Assembly (NCBI GenBank): GCA_024741835.1
Contig: JAENRP010000008.1
Coordinates: 80,724-144,723 of the forward strand
Direction: 5' to 3'
DNA from: Diplocarpon mali
Taxonomy: Eukaryota; Ascomycota; Leotiomycetes; Helotiales; Drepanopezizaceae
Length of the DNA: 64,000 bases
Shown here: positions 1 to 11,701 of the stretch, one piece after another
Layout of the letters: the number at the start of each line of letters is the position of its first letter
Numbering within the stretch: position 1 is the first letter of the stretch
Program-made: the position numbers and the translations under genes
The notes under the pieces: model-generated
The model's input: the letters and a program-made list of their open reading frames with translations, nothing else
The model's database searches: none
What the model was told of the DNA's origin: nothing

Positions 1-94
1 AAAAAACCCCGAGTCAGGTGAAGCCAAATCAAGCGCGAGGCAATTTACATCTTCTCACCCCCTCCCCTCACATGCGACGTTCCTCCGTTCGGAC

Positions 95-3000
95 TCAGTA
101 CCCTCCACTCCCCGGGATCTTCTCAGTACTGATCGTCTTCTTCCCCCACGCCCCCCAGAAGCCTCCGCCGCCACTCCCCGCCGTCGAGGGAGTGGTCACA
201 TGAGCCGGCGCACTCGCCTGGCTCTGAGGCTGAGGTCGACTCACATAGCCGCTCGCACCTCCACCACCAATGCTCAGGATGCTATGCCCGCTGCCTGTGG
301 CGCGATGTCCCGAGACCTTCCCGTCGCCCGAAACACCGAGCAGCTTCCTCAGGCTCTCGAGCTTGCTCTTCGCTTCCTCGGCCTCCTGCTTCGCGATGGC
401 CTCCGCCGTTTTGGCTTGTACGAGCTCGAGCACCAGGGCGTCGGTGTCGTCTTGCTTCGCTTCGGGAGTGGGCGGGATCCCCCAGGTGGGCTCGTCTTCT
501 TTCGCGTGGGCGAGGCTAGACGTGCGTTTGTTGAATAACATCGGGGGTTTCTGCGACTGGTTCGACGCTGACCTGCCCAGTCTGAACCCGCGCAGTCCGC
601 CAGGGCCGGAGGAGCCATGCGGCCCCTCGGTTTCGTTGTCACGACTGCCTTCAGCAGTCGCGCTAGAGGCTTTTCGCGCCTTGAGCTCGTGCATCTGTCG
701 CTCCAGCCGCTGCTTGTCCTGGTGAGCGGCTCGGATCTGGGAGTGGCCATCTTTGACCTGGTCCTTGAGATTCTGGATCTCCTGGTGGTGCTCGGCCAGG
801 CGACGGGTCAAGTCGTGGGTTTTGGCTACCTCGTGAATGAGTTGTTCTTTAGCACGCACCACATCGTCCCGCAGTTGAGATTTCGTTTGCAGGATTGAGG
901 ACCTACGGTTGTCAGTGGGACCCCGGAACCGACCTTCTATGGCATCGAGCAGGGTGGAAAGATCGTCCGAGGCCAGTGCCAGGCTCTCGTCATCGGACGA
1001 GTCTGTCCCCTCAGCAACGATCGTCCGGTCAGTATCTTCGTGCTCGCCCTCGTCCGCTTGGGAGACAGCCGTCACGGTCTCGAGGCTCCCACCACTGTGC
1101 TCACTCCCCACCGTCTCCGAGCGCGTCTTCTTCCGCACTCCATCCAGCAGCGAGCGGACCGCACTCCGGTCTTCCTCGCGCTCCTCACGCTCCCGCTGCA
1201 GCTGCGTAGCCAGGATCGCGTGGTCTCTCTGCAGCTCGCTCAGGGCCATCAACAGATCCTCGATCTGGCCGTGCAGGTTCTTATCCTTGTTCGGCCTCGG
1301 TGCCGAAGCGTTAAAGCCTGCAGACCGAGCTCGCATCGACGTATGGTCTGTATTGGACGAGTCTCGTGAGATCGAAGTGGCGTCAGTGGAAGCACTCAAA
1401 ACACTCTCGGGAGCGCCTCCTTCCACCGAGTTCAACGTCGAAGCGAGACTCTGTTTCGAAGGTGACCTCCGCATGGAGCTGGCCGGCCGGGAAGGTGCCG
1501 CGAGCCCAGCAGTGAGATTGGTGGACTGTTTGGACAGGTTCGTGCCCGTCCATAACCTCCCGAGGAATCTCGAAGCAACAGACCCAACATCCGTCGGCGT
1601 GACCGCGTCCGCAGTCCGGGCCTCCCGGTAGCTGACCTCCAAAGCCTGGAGGCTCTCGCGCGTAACCAGCCCAGTCATGCTCGCAAACTCGTCGACGAAT
1701 TCGTCGGCGTTGTAGTGGTACACATCCCAGAGTCCTCTCGAGAGTAGCAGTTGCATCACATCCTCGAATTCCGTGCAGGCCATGATCTTCTCTTCGTTCT
1801 TCCGCATGAGGGACAGCGCAACTCTCATGATCGTTTCCGAAGCGCCCTCTGCAAACACCACATCGTAGATGCGGAAGAGCATCGGCAGGGGGCACGTGAC
1901 GGCGAAGAAGGACAGGAACCACTGCGAGACGTACGCGGGCTCGACGCCCAGATAATCAAGGTAGGCCGAGAGGGCGGGGAGGTGCTGGCACAGCAGTTTC
2001 TTGAACTGGTAGATCCGAACGTGAAGGCCCGAGAGATCTGGCAGAAAACAGCTTCGCAGGTCGTAATGCTCCATCAGCCTGTTCCGCATTAGCACACGCC
2101 ACCCAGCCAGTCTGATCCCGCCTACCGAACGAGCACGCAAAAGGCCTGCTTGTCGCCCATGTGCATCAGGAGCGGGCCAACGAGGAAGCCCAGGCCCTGG
2201 CAGTAGCCGATCTTGTGATCATACAGACTGAAGCACTTCAGCACGCGTCCCAGCATCCTCTGCCCATCCCCATCCGGATCACGAAACATCTCCACCCCGG
2301 GGAAGCTCCGGCCGAGATCTTTCCCGATGATGCCCTCGTACGGACTCGACTCGCCGCACAGCCTCTCAAACTGCTCTTCCAGCAGCGTATCTCGCGCGCC
2401 AGACATGCTCTGCCATACCACGCCCCTCAGCGGCGGGGGGATGCCACTGCGGATCTTCTTCGACAGGAGCGTGGGGAGACACTGGGCCGTCCGAGTATAA
2501 TCCTGCACCAGCGCCGCCCAGAATTCAAGATCGGTCATGGGCGGCGGGGGGACGACCGAGTACCGCAGGGGCGCCGGCGTCGGGCCGTTGACGAGCCTCT
2601 TCAGATGCTGCATGGATGGGGGCCGCGACTGGTGTCTCGACCTGACGCTCTCGATCACGGAGACCTTGACGATCCCGGCCTTGGGGTTCGAGACGAGGGC
2701 GGCGTTTTCTTGCTCGAGTCTCGCGAGGAGGAGGGCGGTAGACTGGGGAGGCGTGGTTAGCATACTCGCATTCTCCGGCCGAATCTCCTGTGCATCCTCC
2801 TGTCGCTGGGGCTCGTTTCCTCCTCGCCCTGTGAAGTAGAGAGTAGCAGGACATGACCGGAACAGACTCACATCATCCGAACTCTCATCCCGAGGTTCCT
2901 TCTCCTCTGTCTTCTCCAACTCCTCCCAGTCCACCTCGGTGCCCGCTTCACTGCCCTCACTGCTCTGCGCCTCCTCCATTGCCACGACCTCCGGGCTCTC

Positions 3001-3633
3001 CTCGTGCTCTGCCTCTGCCTCTGCCCCGGCCTCGTCCTCCGGCCGCCCCTCCAGCGTTATCCCCGGCGTCTGCGCTTCCTCACCCCCGCTTCCACCGTCG
3101 TGTCCAGTCCTGCCCTCGCTCTCGATCTTGGGGTGTGGGGGAATCCCAGTCTCGACGGTCAGCGCAGGGGGTTCGGACAGCCGCACGGTGACCATGGAGT
3201 CGTGGGCGATGTGACTCGACTTGGGATTGGCGACGGGGGGAGCGGCGGGGAGAGGGCGCGAGCCTCGCGCCTGCTCTTTCACTTGTGTCTGTGGCTCTTC
3301 CTGTGGCTCTTCCTGTGACTCTTCCTGTGGCTCTTCCTGTGGCTCTTCCTGTGGCTCTTCCTGTGGCTCTTCCTGCGTCTCTTCCTGTGGCTCTTCCTGC
3401 GTCTCCTCTCGTGTCAGTGTCGGCGTCTCCTCTTGCCTCTCCTCTCTTTTCTGTATCGGTGCCTCCTCTGGCGTCTCCTCTCGCGTCTGTGTCGGTGTCT
3501 CCTCTTGCATCTCCTCCCGCCCTTTCTCTTGCGTCTTCTCTGGTGTCTCCAGCCCCTTTTCCTGCTCCGCCCGCCTCTTCTCTACATCATGCGGCGTCGA
3601 GGGCTCCATGCCGTCGGGAAGGCGGACTGGCAC
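95..3633 (-). CDS. GYP5: TBC-domain Rab GTPase-activating protein, GYP5-like
   Basis: Likely stimulates GTP hydrolysis by a Rab GTPase in ER-Golgi or exocytic transport (family knowledge). Three exons give about 1,120 residues: 3633-2872, 2742-2126 and 2078-95. The first intron (2871-2743, GTGAGT...CCCAG) is open in frame, but removing it joins SSDD to STALLLARLEQEN as in homologues. The second (2125-2079) has donor GTAGGC, branch CTAAT and acceptor CAG, and restores CVLVR-LMEHYDL. The N-terminal third is acidic and very rich in Glu-Pro-Gln repeats. The TBC domain carries both catalytic fingers: the Arg in the KDLGRSFP motif and the Gln in IGYCQG. The C-terminal half is predicted coiled coil followed by a Gly/Ser-rich tail. 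The start is the first Met of the open frame; the Met at residue 9 is an alternative. The family call is firm, but the exact paralogue (Gyp5 versus Gyl1 type) is not proven. Confidence 0.9.
3289..3412. repeat. 12-bp coding minisatellite in the TBC gene
   Basis: About ten near-perfect copies of a 12-bp unit (plus strand CTCTTCCTGTGG) encode the EEPQ repeat in the N-terminal region of the Rab-GAP. Because the unit is a multiple of three, copy-number change keeps the frame. Less regular relatives of the unit continue to about 3540. Confidence 0.85.
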
Positions 3634-4715
3634 CGGAATGTGTATCTAAAGGTGTATGTGATATATATCACCCTTCGATTGGGCCTTCGAACCCCAATGG
3701 ACTCGACTCGGCAGAAGGAAAAAAAAAAGAAAAAAAGAAAAAAACTCCACTTCACCGACCGAGGCAAGGTGAAGCAGCCCTCTCCCCCCCTTCTCTTATC
3801 GTCGTGACGGCAGGTTCGTATCGGTTTCGTCTCGCCGTCGCGTTCCGGCCCAGGTTTCGTTTCGCCTCGGTCCCAGAGCCCACGACACGGTACGGCACGA
3901 GGAGGAAACAAGCTCAGGCCCGGGTCTCCGCCCGATGAGGCTGCAAAGACAGCCCAAGAGCGTAGGGTGCGTTCGAACACGACGACAGACGACAGACGAC
4001 AGGCGACAGGCGGCAGGCGACAGGTGAGCGGATGGCCGGTGGTGGGAGGAGAGTCGAGCCACGATGTTGGCCGGTTGGGTGCGAGTCGCATCTGCATCTC
4101 CCTCTCTGTATATATCTCGCGCTCGCTCTCGCTCAGGGGTTGGCCGGTTGGCGGCTGTGATTGGCTACGGCAGACGCGACCCATTCGACCCAACTTCTCT
4201 GCGGAGTCTCGCTCCCACTCTGACAGGCAGACGGAGAATTCATCCAGCTGCCAGTCTCCCAGTCTGCCCGTCGGCCAGTCTCTCCAATCCCAGCTATTTT
4301 AACCACCGTCTTTCGACTTTCGCCAGCCAATAATAGCTGACCGCTCTGATTCGAAGCTCGTCGCCTTCGGTCCATCCCATCGAATCCATCGAATCCATCC
4401 CCCTTCCTCCGCCTCTCAACACCCAGATCCGACTCGCGAACGATCACATCGCCGCTCGATCCACACTCCCTCGTTGTGGAGGAGAAGCGGGCGTTGACCA
4501 TGGAGACAGACAGCGCACCGTGAACACCAGAGCGAGAGAGGCTCATCCCCGCCCCTGCTCGCGTCGGTCTCTGCACGCCGAGACGATATGGGCACGATCC
4601 AAGGTCGTGTTTACGCCGGGACGGCGGCTGAGCACCGCACCTTGTCGCTGTCAGGGGTCACGATGAGAAGCGCGGCCGTCGCACTCGAACGAGTCTATGT
4701 CCTCGGCACTGGCGT

Positions 4716-4748
4716 GGTGTTTACATGGTGTTTACATGGTGTTTACAC
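4716..4748. repeat. Three tandem copies of an 11-bp unit
   Basis: The unit GGTGTTTACAT occurs three times head to tail, with the last base of the third copy changed. It contains a GTTTAC core, which resembles forkhead-type binding sites, but this is only a sequence resemblance. Confidence 0.8.
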
Positions 4749-5631
4749 GCTCCACGGGACGCACTCGAGCCATGTCGCAGACCCAGTTTTCTTTGCGAGA
4801 TGCTCCATGGTCCAGTCTCGGCGCGCAGCCTCCAGAAGCAACGAAGGCGGCGCGGTCCCGTCGCAGGTGCAGACTGCTGATTCCGCATTCCCAATCCCAA
4901 TGCAAGCCCGCGTCTCCGACGAGCAGCGCCATAGACCACCAGGCAGCCGAGGATCACAATTGCAAGAGAGGACCCTCTCCTCGGTAAGCCAAGCCTCCCC
5001 CCTACCTCCCATCCCTGCCGTCGGGTCGTGCTGTCATGGTTGATGCACCACTCAATCAATCAACCCTCCCTGGCCCCCTGGCCATGATAATTAAACCAAG
5101 CTAGCTGCCCGCCGTGGGCTCCGAAGAGAATGGCTGGCGCCGATGGTGGCACTAGAATAGTACGAGGGAGCCTCATGAGGGCGGCCGGCGCCCCCTGACA
5201 GTGGTAATATGGTCAATGATCCTGTCTGATCCTCCACTCCACGCCATACGATGGTCACGGGAGAGGGGAGACAGTAAATGAAATGGTAGGAAACGGTCGA
5301 TAGTGTATAGCACAGTACATGGTACAGTACATGGTACAAGGTAAATAGTATCGTACACAGGACAGTACACAGGAGAGTACACAAGAGACATTGAATAGTA
5401 AACAGAAAGTAAACAGAAAACAGAAAACAGTACACAGTACACGGTAAACAACCCCAAAACACCACCCACACCACAACCTCTCTCCGCAGCTGCGCTTCTC
5501 CCGAGCGCTACCGAACCAACCAACCCAACGCAACCCCGCCCCAAGCAGCAGAAGAAGATCCAAGACGGGCAAGGCAAGGGAAAGGAGCAGAGCAGGGCGC
5601 CAGAGACCAACCGCGCCCCTCGGGAGGCCCC

Positions 5632-5711
5632 CGACCTGACCTGACCTGACTTGACTTGACTTGACCTGACCTGACTTGACCTGACTTGACTTGACTTGAA
5701 TTGAATTGACT
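5632..5711. repeat. Pentanucleotide microsatellite (CCTGA/CTTGA)
   Basis: About 15 contiguous 5-bp units alternate between CCTGA and CTTGA and end in TTGAA variants. It is non-coding. Confidence 0.9.
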
Positions 5712-5721
5712 GGGGATGGTC

Positions 5722-5778
5722 AGGTTCAGATTCAGATTCAGGTTCAGGTTCAGATTCAGATTCAGGTGCAGGTGCAGG
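5722..5778. repeat. Hexanucleotide microsatellite (TTCAGA/TTCAGG)
   Basis: About nine 6-bp units of TTCAGA, TTCAGG and GTGCAG type follow directly after the pentanucleotide array. Confidence 0.85.
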
Positions 5779-6382
5779 TAGCTGGTGCTGGGTTCGACGG
5801 CAGGTCAATGTATTTACGTTCGCGCGAGGGCGGCGGGTGAGCGATGCGCGCCGTCGCGGGACGGGTCACCTGACTTGTCGACAATGGTGGGTGCTGGATG
5901 GCCTCACGCTTCTTTAGCCGAGGTCAACAATCGGCCCCAGCCGAGTCCTGGGATCTGGCAGGTCGGGTCGACAAGACAGCACATCGCAGCATGTCCCGTC
6001 ACGAGCAACGACGGCAGGCGTACCAACTTTGGATCTCCCTCATCCGAGACACAGCGTAGCATCGTCGCATCCCGCGTCAAAAGTCATGTCGAAAAGTACG
6101 CTACGAGGTAAAGAGTCATCTACGTGCAACTCCATGCCAACGACCCAGATCCACGCCAAATATCTTACATGTCGCATCTCTCGAGCACATCTCTCAAGCG
6201 TATCGGCTGGAATCNCCCCCCCGTCTCTCATCCGGACCCGCAACAAAAGCGCAAAGGTCAAAGGACAGGGGCAGGGACCAACAGTCCGCGCCTATCCGCC
6301 CACCGCCCACCGCCCACCGCTCTCCAGCGAAACGCCGTTCCAACTCCAAGGACAATTCCGGCGGAAACGAGACAACGCCGCG

Positions 6383-9300
6383 CTAGTCGCTCTCTTCAAA
6401 GTCGTCCTCGCTCGCTTCATCCACGAGCGCCGACTCCTCCTCGTCGTCCTCCGAGTCGATATACACCGGTTTCGTAGCCTTCACCACGGCCGCCGCTCTC
6501 GCAGGCCGGCCGCGGCCGCGGCCAGCGGCAGGCCGAGGTGGGGAGTCCTCTTCCTCGTCGTCGTCGTCATCAGGCCCCTTGGCGTCATCGTCTTCATCTG
6601 CACTGAATGCATTCTCCGAGGTGAGTTGCAATCTGCTCTGCTTGGCGGCGTACGCTTTTGCAGCTGGGGAGAGCTGAGGAGGCTTTGGAGGTGCGGCAGC
6701 CTTTTTTCGTGCGGGCGCTTTCTTTGGCTTGGGGCCCGGCCGGGCTGCTGCCTTGGTGGGGACTTTCTTCGTGACGGGGAGCAGCTCGTCGTCGTCGTCG
6801 TCGGACAGAAAGCTATCGAGGTTGTCCTTCGGAGCGGGCTTGTGGGGAGAGGATCTGGCGAGCATCTCGTAGTTGGTCTCGTCCGCATCGTCGCTGCAGT
6901 CGAAGGTCCGACTGGCCTTGTTCTTCAACCTGGGAAGATCCGCGTGGGCCGTCTTGCCGTGGCTACTGCTAGGACGGGCAAAGTTGGAAAAGCGACCAGC
7001 GGCGCTCTCGGCCTGATCCCCTCCGCCGATCCCCTTCACCATAGCGCCGACATCCCCGAGGAGCTTGTCATCACCTTCGGACTCTTCGTCGTCAGAGATC
7101 ACCCACTTCTTCGGCGCGGCGGCAGCGACTCGCTTGGCACGCCCGTTGGCCGGTTGCTCGCTGGCCTGTCTCGATGTCGAGGCCGAGATCTCTCTGGCGG
7201 CGGGCTTGGCTGCTCGAAGTGCGTCGAAGTCGCCGTCAGACATCCCATCGGAGATTCCGTGCAACTCATCGTCCCCCGCGCCATCACTACCAACGCTTGT
7301 AGGCTGCTTCTTCGAGAACATATCCAAGAATCGTTGGTGGGGCTTGCTCTCAACCTTGACGATACCCTTGGCCGGGTTGGCCTTCAGCGGCTTGGAAGGC
7401 CTCGGGTTGTAATCCTTATCGGCAGCTTTGGCGGGCCGACCTTTGCCACTCTGACCACCAGCCCCGATCTTTCGGGATAATCGGCGGGTGGTCTTCTTGA
7501 TGCTCTGCTGATAGTCCTCCTCTTCCCGGAGCTGGACCTCCCATTCGTGAGCAAGCTCATCGAGGTCGGCGCACCAGAGATCCTTCTCACTCAGCTTCTC
7601 CATGGTATCATGCTCCACCTTCTTGGCCGCCATCTGCGCCTTGAGCTTGTCGACGCGTTCTTGGGTGAGCGACCAGATAGGCAACTGTCAGAGCGTGAGT
7701 GAGGTTCCCTTCTCAAAGAAGGGGGGAACTGACGCCAAGAAGATAGTCAAAGTCTCGAGCGCCAACATCCTCGTCGACAGAGGCTTCCTCCTCATTCTCG
7801 ACCACATCATCCGTCTCGCCAGCCTCCTTCGCGTCCTTGTTCTTTGGGAACGCGTCGTACTCGCGCTTGCGGAGCTCTCCAACGAGGACCAGCTTCTTCT
7901 TCTTGTTGACCGTAAGCTTGTTCTCGATTATCTCCGTGACAAACCGGGCCTGATTCTTGAGCTTACGATACTCGGTGTTGATCTTGGCGAGCCAGTGTGC
8001 CTGCAGATGTTAGCCAGTGCATCCAGGTATCCCAGCCAGGAACATACCTTGCGCTTCGAATACATGGCCAATCGATACACGTAGAACTCTTCGAGAATAT
8101 CCTCAACCTTGTCGTACTTTCGAATCTGGCCGCGGGGGTCAAAGGCAACGAGGTTGGAGGTTGCGACGGTCTTTCTCAGCTTGAAGCGATCGAGGAGGCC
8201 GTCGTCCACTGCTGACTTCATGTGCTTGTCATCGAGCTGAATGATGAAGTCCACGCTCTTGTGGTCATTATACTCCTTGTAGTCCTTGATGAACGAGGGG
8301 CCCTTCTCGCCCTTGATGATGTCTTCCAGCTTCGCCTTGTAATCATCGGTCCAGACACGGATGGGAAGTTCCGTGATCCGGACTTCGTTCTCCCCGATAT
8401 CCTGGATGACACCATCGAAGTTGTACCGATTTGGCCCGGCTTCTTCGGGGGTACCCTTCCAGCCACGGAACCAAGGGACCATGGTCTGGAAAGGCTTCTC
8501 CTCAGGGTCCTCTCCATCCAAGCGACCCATACGGCGCTTCAGGTTCTTGATGATGTCCAGCGGGTGGTAGTTGGGGATGGTCGTGCTCCAGCCGGTGCCG
8601 ATGCCATCCGCGCCATTGATGAGGACCATGGGAACGACGGGGCAGTAGACAACAGGCTCGATGCTCTTGCCATCGTCCACGTTGTAATCGTACAGCGGCT
8701 CGTCCAGCGCCGAGAAAACGCGCCGGGCGAACGGGGACAGTCTGGTGAAAATGTAACGAGGACTGGCAGAATCGCTACCTCCTGCCAGTCGGGAACCAAA
8801 CGATCCGCTCGGCTCTAGGCAGTTGATGTTGTTAGATCCCACGTAGTTCTGGGCCAGACCGACGATAGTCATGTTCATGGAGGCTTCCCCGTGGTGGTAG
8901 GCCGTGTTCTCGGAAACGTAGCCCGCCAATTCAACAACCTTCATGTCTCGGGTGAGGTTTCGCTTGAAGCAAGCAAACATCACTTTTCGTTGCCCGGGCT
9001 TGAAGCCGTCGATGACCGACGGGATGGAGCGGATGTTGTCTGCCATACTGAAGAGAATGAGTTCCTTGTTGATGAAGTTGTCGTACGTGAGCGTCCGTGT
9101 AGAGTGATCGAGATACGTTCCAGGGATGAAGTTGCCGAGCCATGTCTTTCGGGCGTCGGCCTTCTTCTTTGAGAAGGCTAGCTCGACCAAGTCTTCTTCC
9201 GCATTCGTCATGACCTCGAATTCTCTCAGATGGTCGTCCAGATTCTTAAAGTAGACCTGGGCATCCTCGGGCAGACTGGTACCCAAACCCTTGTAGTACT

Positions 9301-11701
9301 TGGCCTTCCAGCCCTTCTCGTCGGCGTGTTCCTCCTTCCACTGCTCGTACTGTGGCATGGTAAAGAATGACCTCTGGCTGATGGGCTTCTTCGGATTGCT
9401 ACCCTTGAAGACTTTGACGATGGGCGTGATGAACTCGCGGAAGAAATCGGGCAGCTTGAGTAGACTGGGGAATTGAACCTGGAGAAAGTTGATCAGGAGA
9501 CCCTTGATATGACTACCATCGTGATCCTGGTCGGCCATGATCATGAGGTGTCCATACCGAAGACCCGTGGTGTCCTTGTAGCTCTGCTTGTGCTTCAGCC
9601 CCAAGAACTGTTTGATGTTCTGGATCTCGGCGTTCTTCGAGATCTGGTCGATCGACGCATCCCGCACGTTGAGAAGCTTGCCGCGCAGTGGGAAAACACC
9701 AATGCGATCCGGATCCAGGACGGCTCTGCCTGCCACGGCAAGACCTTTGGCGGAATCTCCTTCGGTGAGGATGAGAGTACACTCGTGGCCGCGTCTCGTC
9801 CCGGCCAGATTGGCGTCGACAAGTTTGGGATTATTCATGCGTGATCGCTTGTTTCCGTCGCTCTTGGCCAGCACCTGATCCGCCTTCGTCTGTTGGAAGT
9901 TCAGGATGTTCTGAACGGCATCGGTCTGTCCAATCTTCTTCAGGAACTGATCGGTGAGGAGACATTTGCTGCCGAACTGCTTGGCTTTGGTGGTCAGTTG
10001 CTCCTTGGTCTGCGACGTAAAGGCGGGGTTGACGATCAAGCAGTTGACGAACAAGAAGATGTGGTTTCGGATCTGGTTGGTCTTCAGAGCCATTCCCTTG
10101 GCATTCTTCTTCTTGACGACCTCCATCAGCTTCTCGCAAATCTGGTCGGCAATGTAGTTGACGTGGGTGCCTCCGGAGGTCGTGGCAATCGAGTTTACGA
10201 AGGAGACTTGCTGGAATGAGCCGTCGGAGACCGCAAACCCGATCTCCCACTTCGCATGTGCCTTGGGATCTTCGATTAGGACGGTTGCAGATGGAGCCTC
10301 GGCGCCTTCCTCAACGCCACGCTCCTTGCTGATAGCCCTGGCATACATCTCGATGTATTTCTTGAAGTCCATTTTGATGAGAGTGCCGTTCAGAGTAACC
10401 TTCACACCCTTGAGGGTTCCTGCCATATCATAAACTCGACGCTTGATCAGGGCTTCAAAGTCATCGTCGATGTTCTGCATCTTGAATCGGTTGTAGTCCG
10501 GAGTGAAGGTGACTCTGGTGAAATCCGATGACTTGCTCGTCGAGATCTTGGCCTTGCCCATCTTGCTCATGTTGTCCGTCCACGTCTGCTTGTATCGCTT
10601 GCCGGAGGCGGAGTCTTGGGTCTCCAGCGTAAACTCTGTACTGAAGACGTTACAGAGCTTCGCACCGTAGCCGTTGCGGCCACCGGTAGTCTTCTCCTCG
10701 TCGTCGTCATAGTTGGATCCGGTGAGGAGGTGACCGAAGATCATCTCGGGAATGTAAATCTGTTCTTTCTGCAAACGAGGTGAGCGCATGTAGAGTCTGG
10801 ATACGGAAGCGCCAATACCTTGTGGATTTGGATGGGGATACCCGCGCCGTCGTTCTCCACGCTGATCTCCCCCTTCTCCCGGTCTACCACCACCTTGATC
10901 GACTTCATGGACGGATCACGTTGCTTGTTGTCGGCAGCGTTGACGAGTATCTCGTCAAAGATCTTGTACAGGCCGGGAACGAATGTCACCTTTCGCTGCT
11001 CCATCGACTGGCTCTCCGAGTTGAAAACCCACATGGTCTCTGTCGTCTGTTCAACCGAACCAATATACGTATCAGGACGCTTGATGATGTGCTCCAGTTG
11101 CGTGAGCCTCTGGTACTGGTCTGTCGCATCCTTCTTCCCTTTGGGTTTTGGCTTCGGCCCTGGCTCGTCGCCATCATCGTCCAGGACCATGCTGTCGTTG
11201 GCAATATCTTGCAGCGGCTTGCCACCACCCTTCTTGACTGGCGCTTTCTTCTGTTTCTTCGAGCTCGGAGGGGTATTCGAGAGGAGAGAGGCGCCGTTGT
11301 GCGTCGGCTCTAGATCGGAGGGGGGGTCTTCGTCGTCGCTGTCTGGCTTGGGGCGCTTCTTCGACGCGGGCTTCGCAGGAGCCTTTGGGGCTTTTTTGAG
11401 AGTTGTTTGTACCATCTTCTTTGGGGGTGCCTTTGCCTTCGGTTCTTTCGGGGCTTTTGGTGCCGTTAGCGCAGCCGCTTTTTTGGGCGCGACTTTGGGT
11501 TTGGGTTTCTTGAGAGAACAGGTGTCAGTCGGGAGCGGTAGTAGTACTCAGGGAGCGCGAGGAGATTGGAGTTGTTGCGAGCCGCATTGAAGCACAACCG
11601 GACTTGATATTGTCGAGAGGTTTACTCACAGGTGCGACTGGTTCAAAGACATCCGATTCGCTTTGATCCAGGTCAAAGACCGAGTCCTCATCCGTATCCA
11701 T
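6383..11701 (-). CDS. TOP2: DNA topoisomerase II
   Basis: Essential type IIA topoisomerase that passes one duplex through another using ATP; nuclear. Five exons give about 1,683 residues: 11701-11630, 11508-10819, 10768-8048, 8000-7734 and 7684-6383. Introns are 121, 50, 47 and 49 nt; the first ends in AAG. The order of domains is a basic Lys/Pro/Ala-rich N-terminus (about 150 residues), a GHKL ATPase (EILVNAADN, NDGAGIPI, TGGRNGYGAKL), a transducer with the QTK loop, TOPRIM (EGDSAKGL near residue 590 and DQDHDGS near 667), and the cleavage domain with the active-site Tyr in SASPRYIFT (near residue 926). An acidic and basic low-complexity C-terminal tail ends in EEDDFEESD. Length and motif order match fungal TOP2. 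The start MDTDEDS fits homologues. No key residue is missing. Confidence 0.97.

Larger units (their letters stand above)
3634..6382. other. Intergenic region with simple repeats, no gene recognised
   Basis: This lies between the 5' end of the TBC gene and the 3' end of topoisomerase II. It should contain the TBC promoter. A purine-rich run on the plus strand (about 3717-3750) falls just upstream of the TBC start. Open frames here are short, overlap on both strands and show no recognisable domain. Three simple repeats are listed separately. Base 6215 is N, so an assembly uncertainty sits within a C-run. Confidence 0.6.

Noticed and set aside
909..1631. 240-codon plus-strand open frame
   Set aside because: Antisense shadow of the Ser/Glu-rich coiled-coil part of the TBC gene.
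6029..7480. 483-codon plus-strand open frame
   Set aside because: Antisense to the low-complexity topoisomerase II tail; also crosses the N at 6215. No domain, valine/arginine-rich shadow composition.
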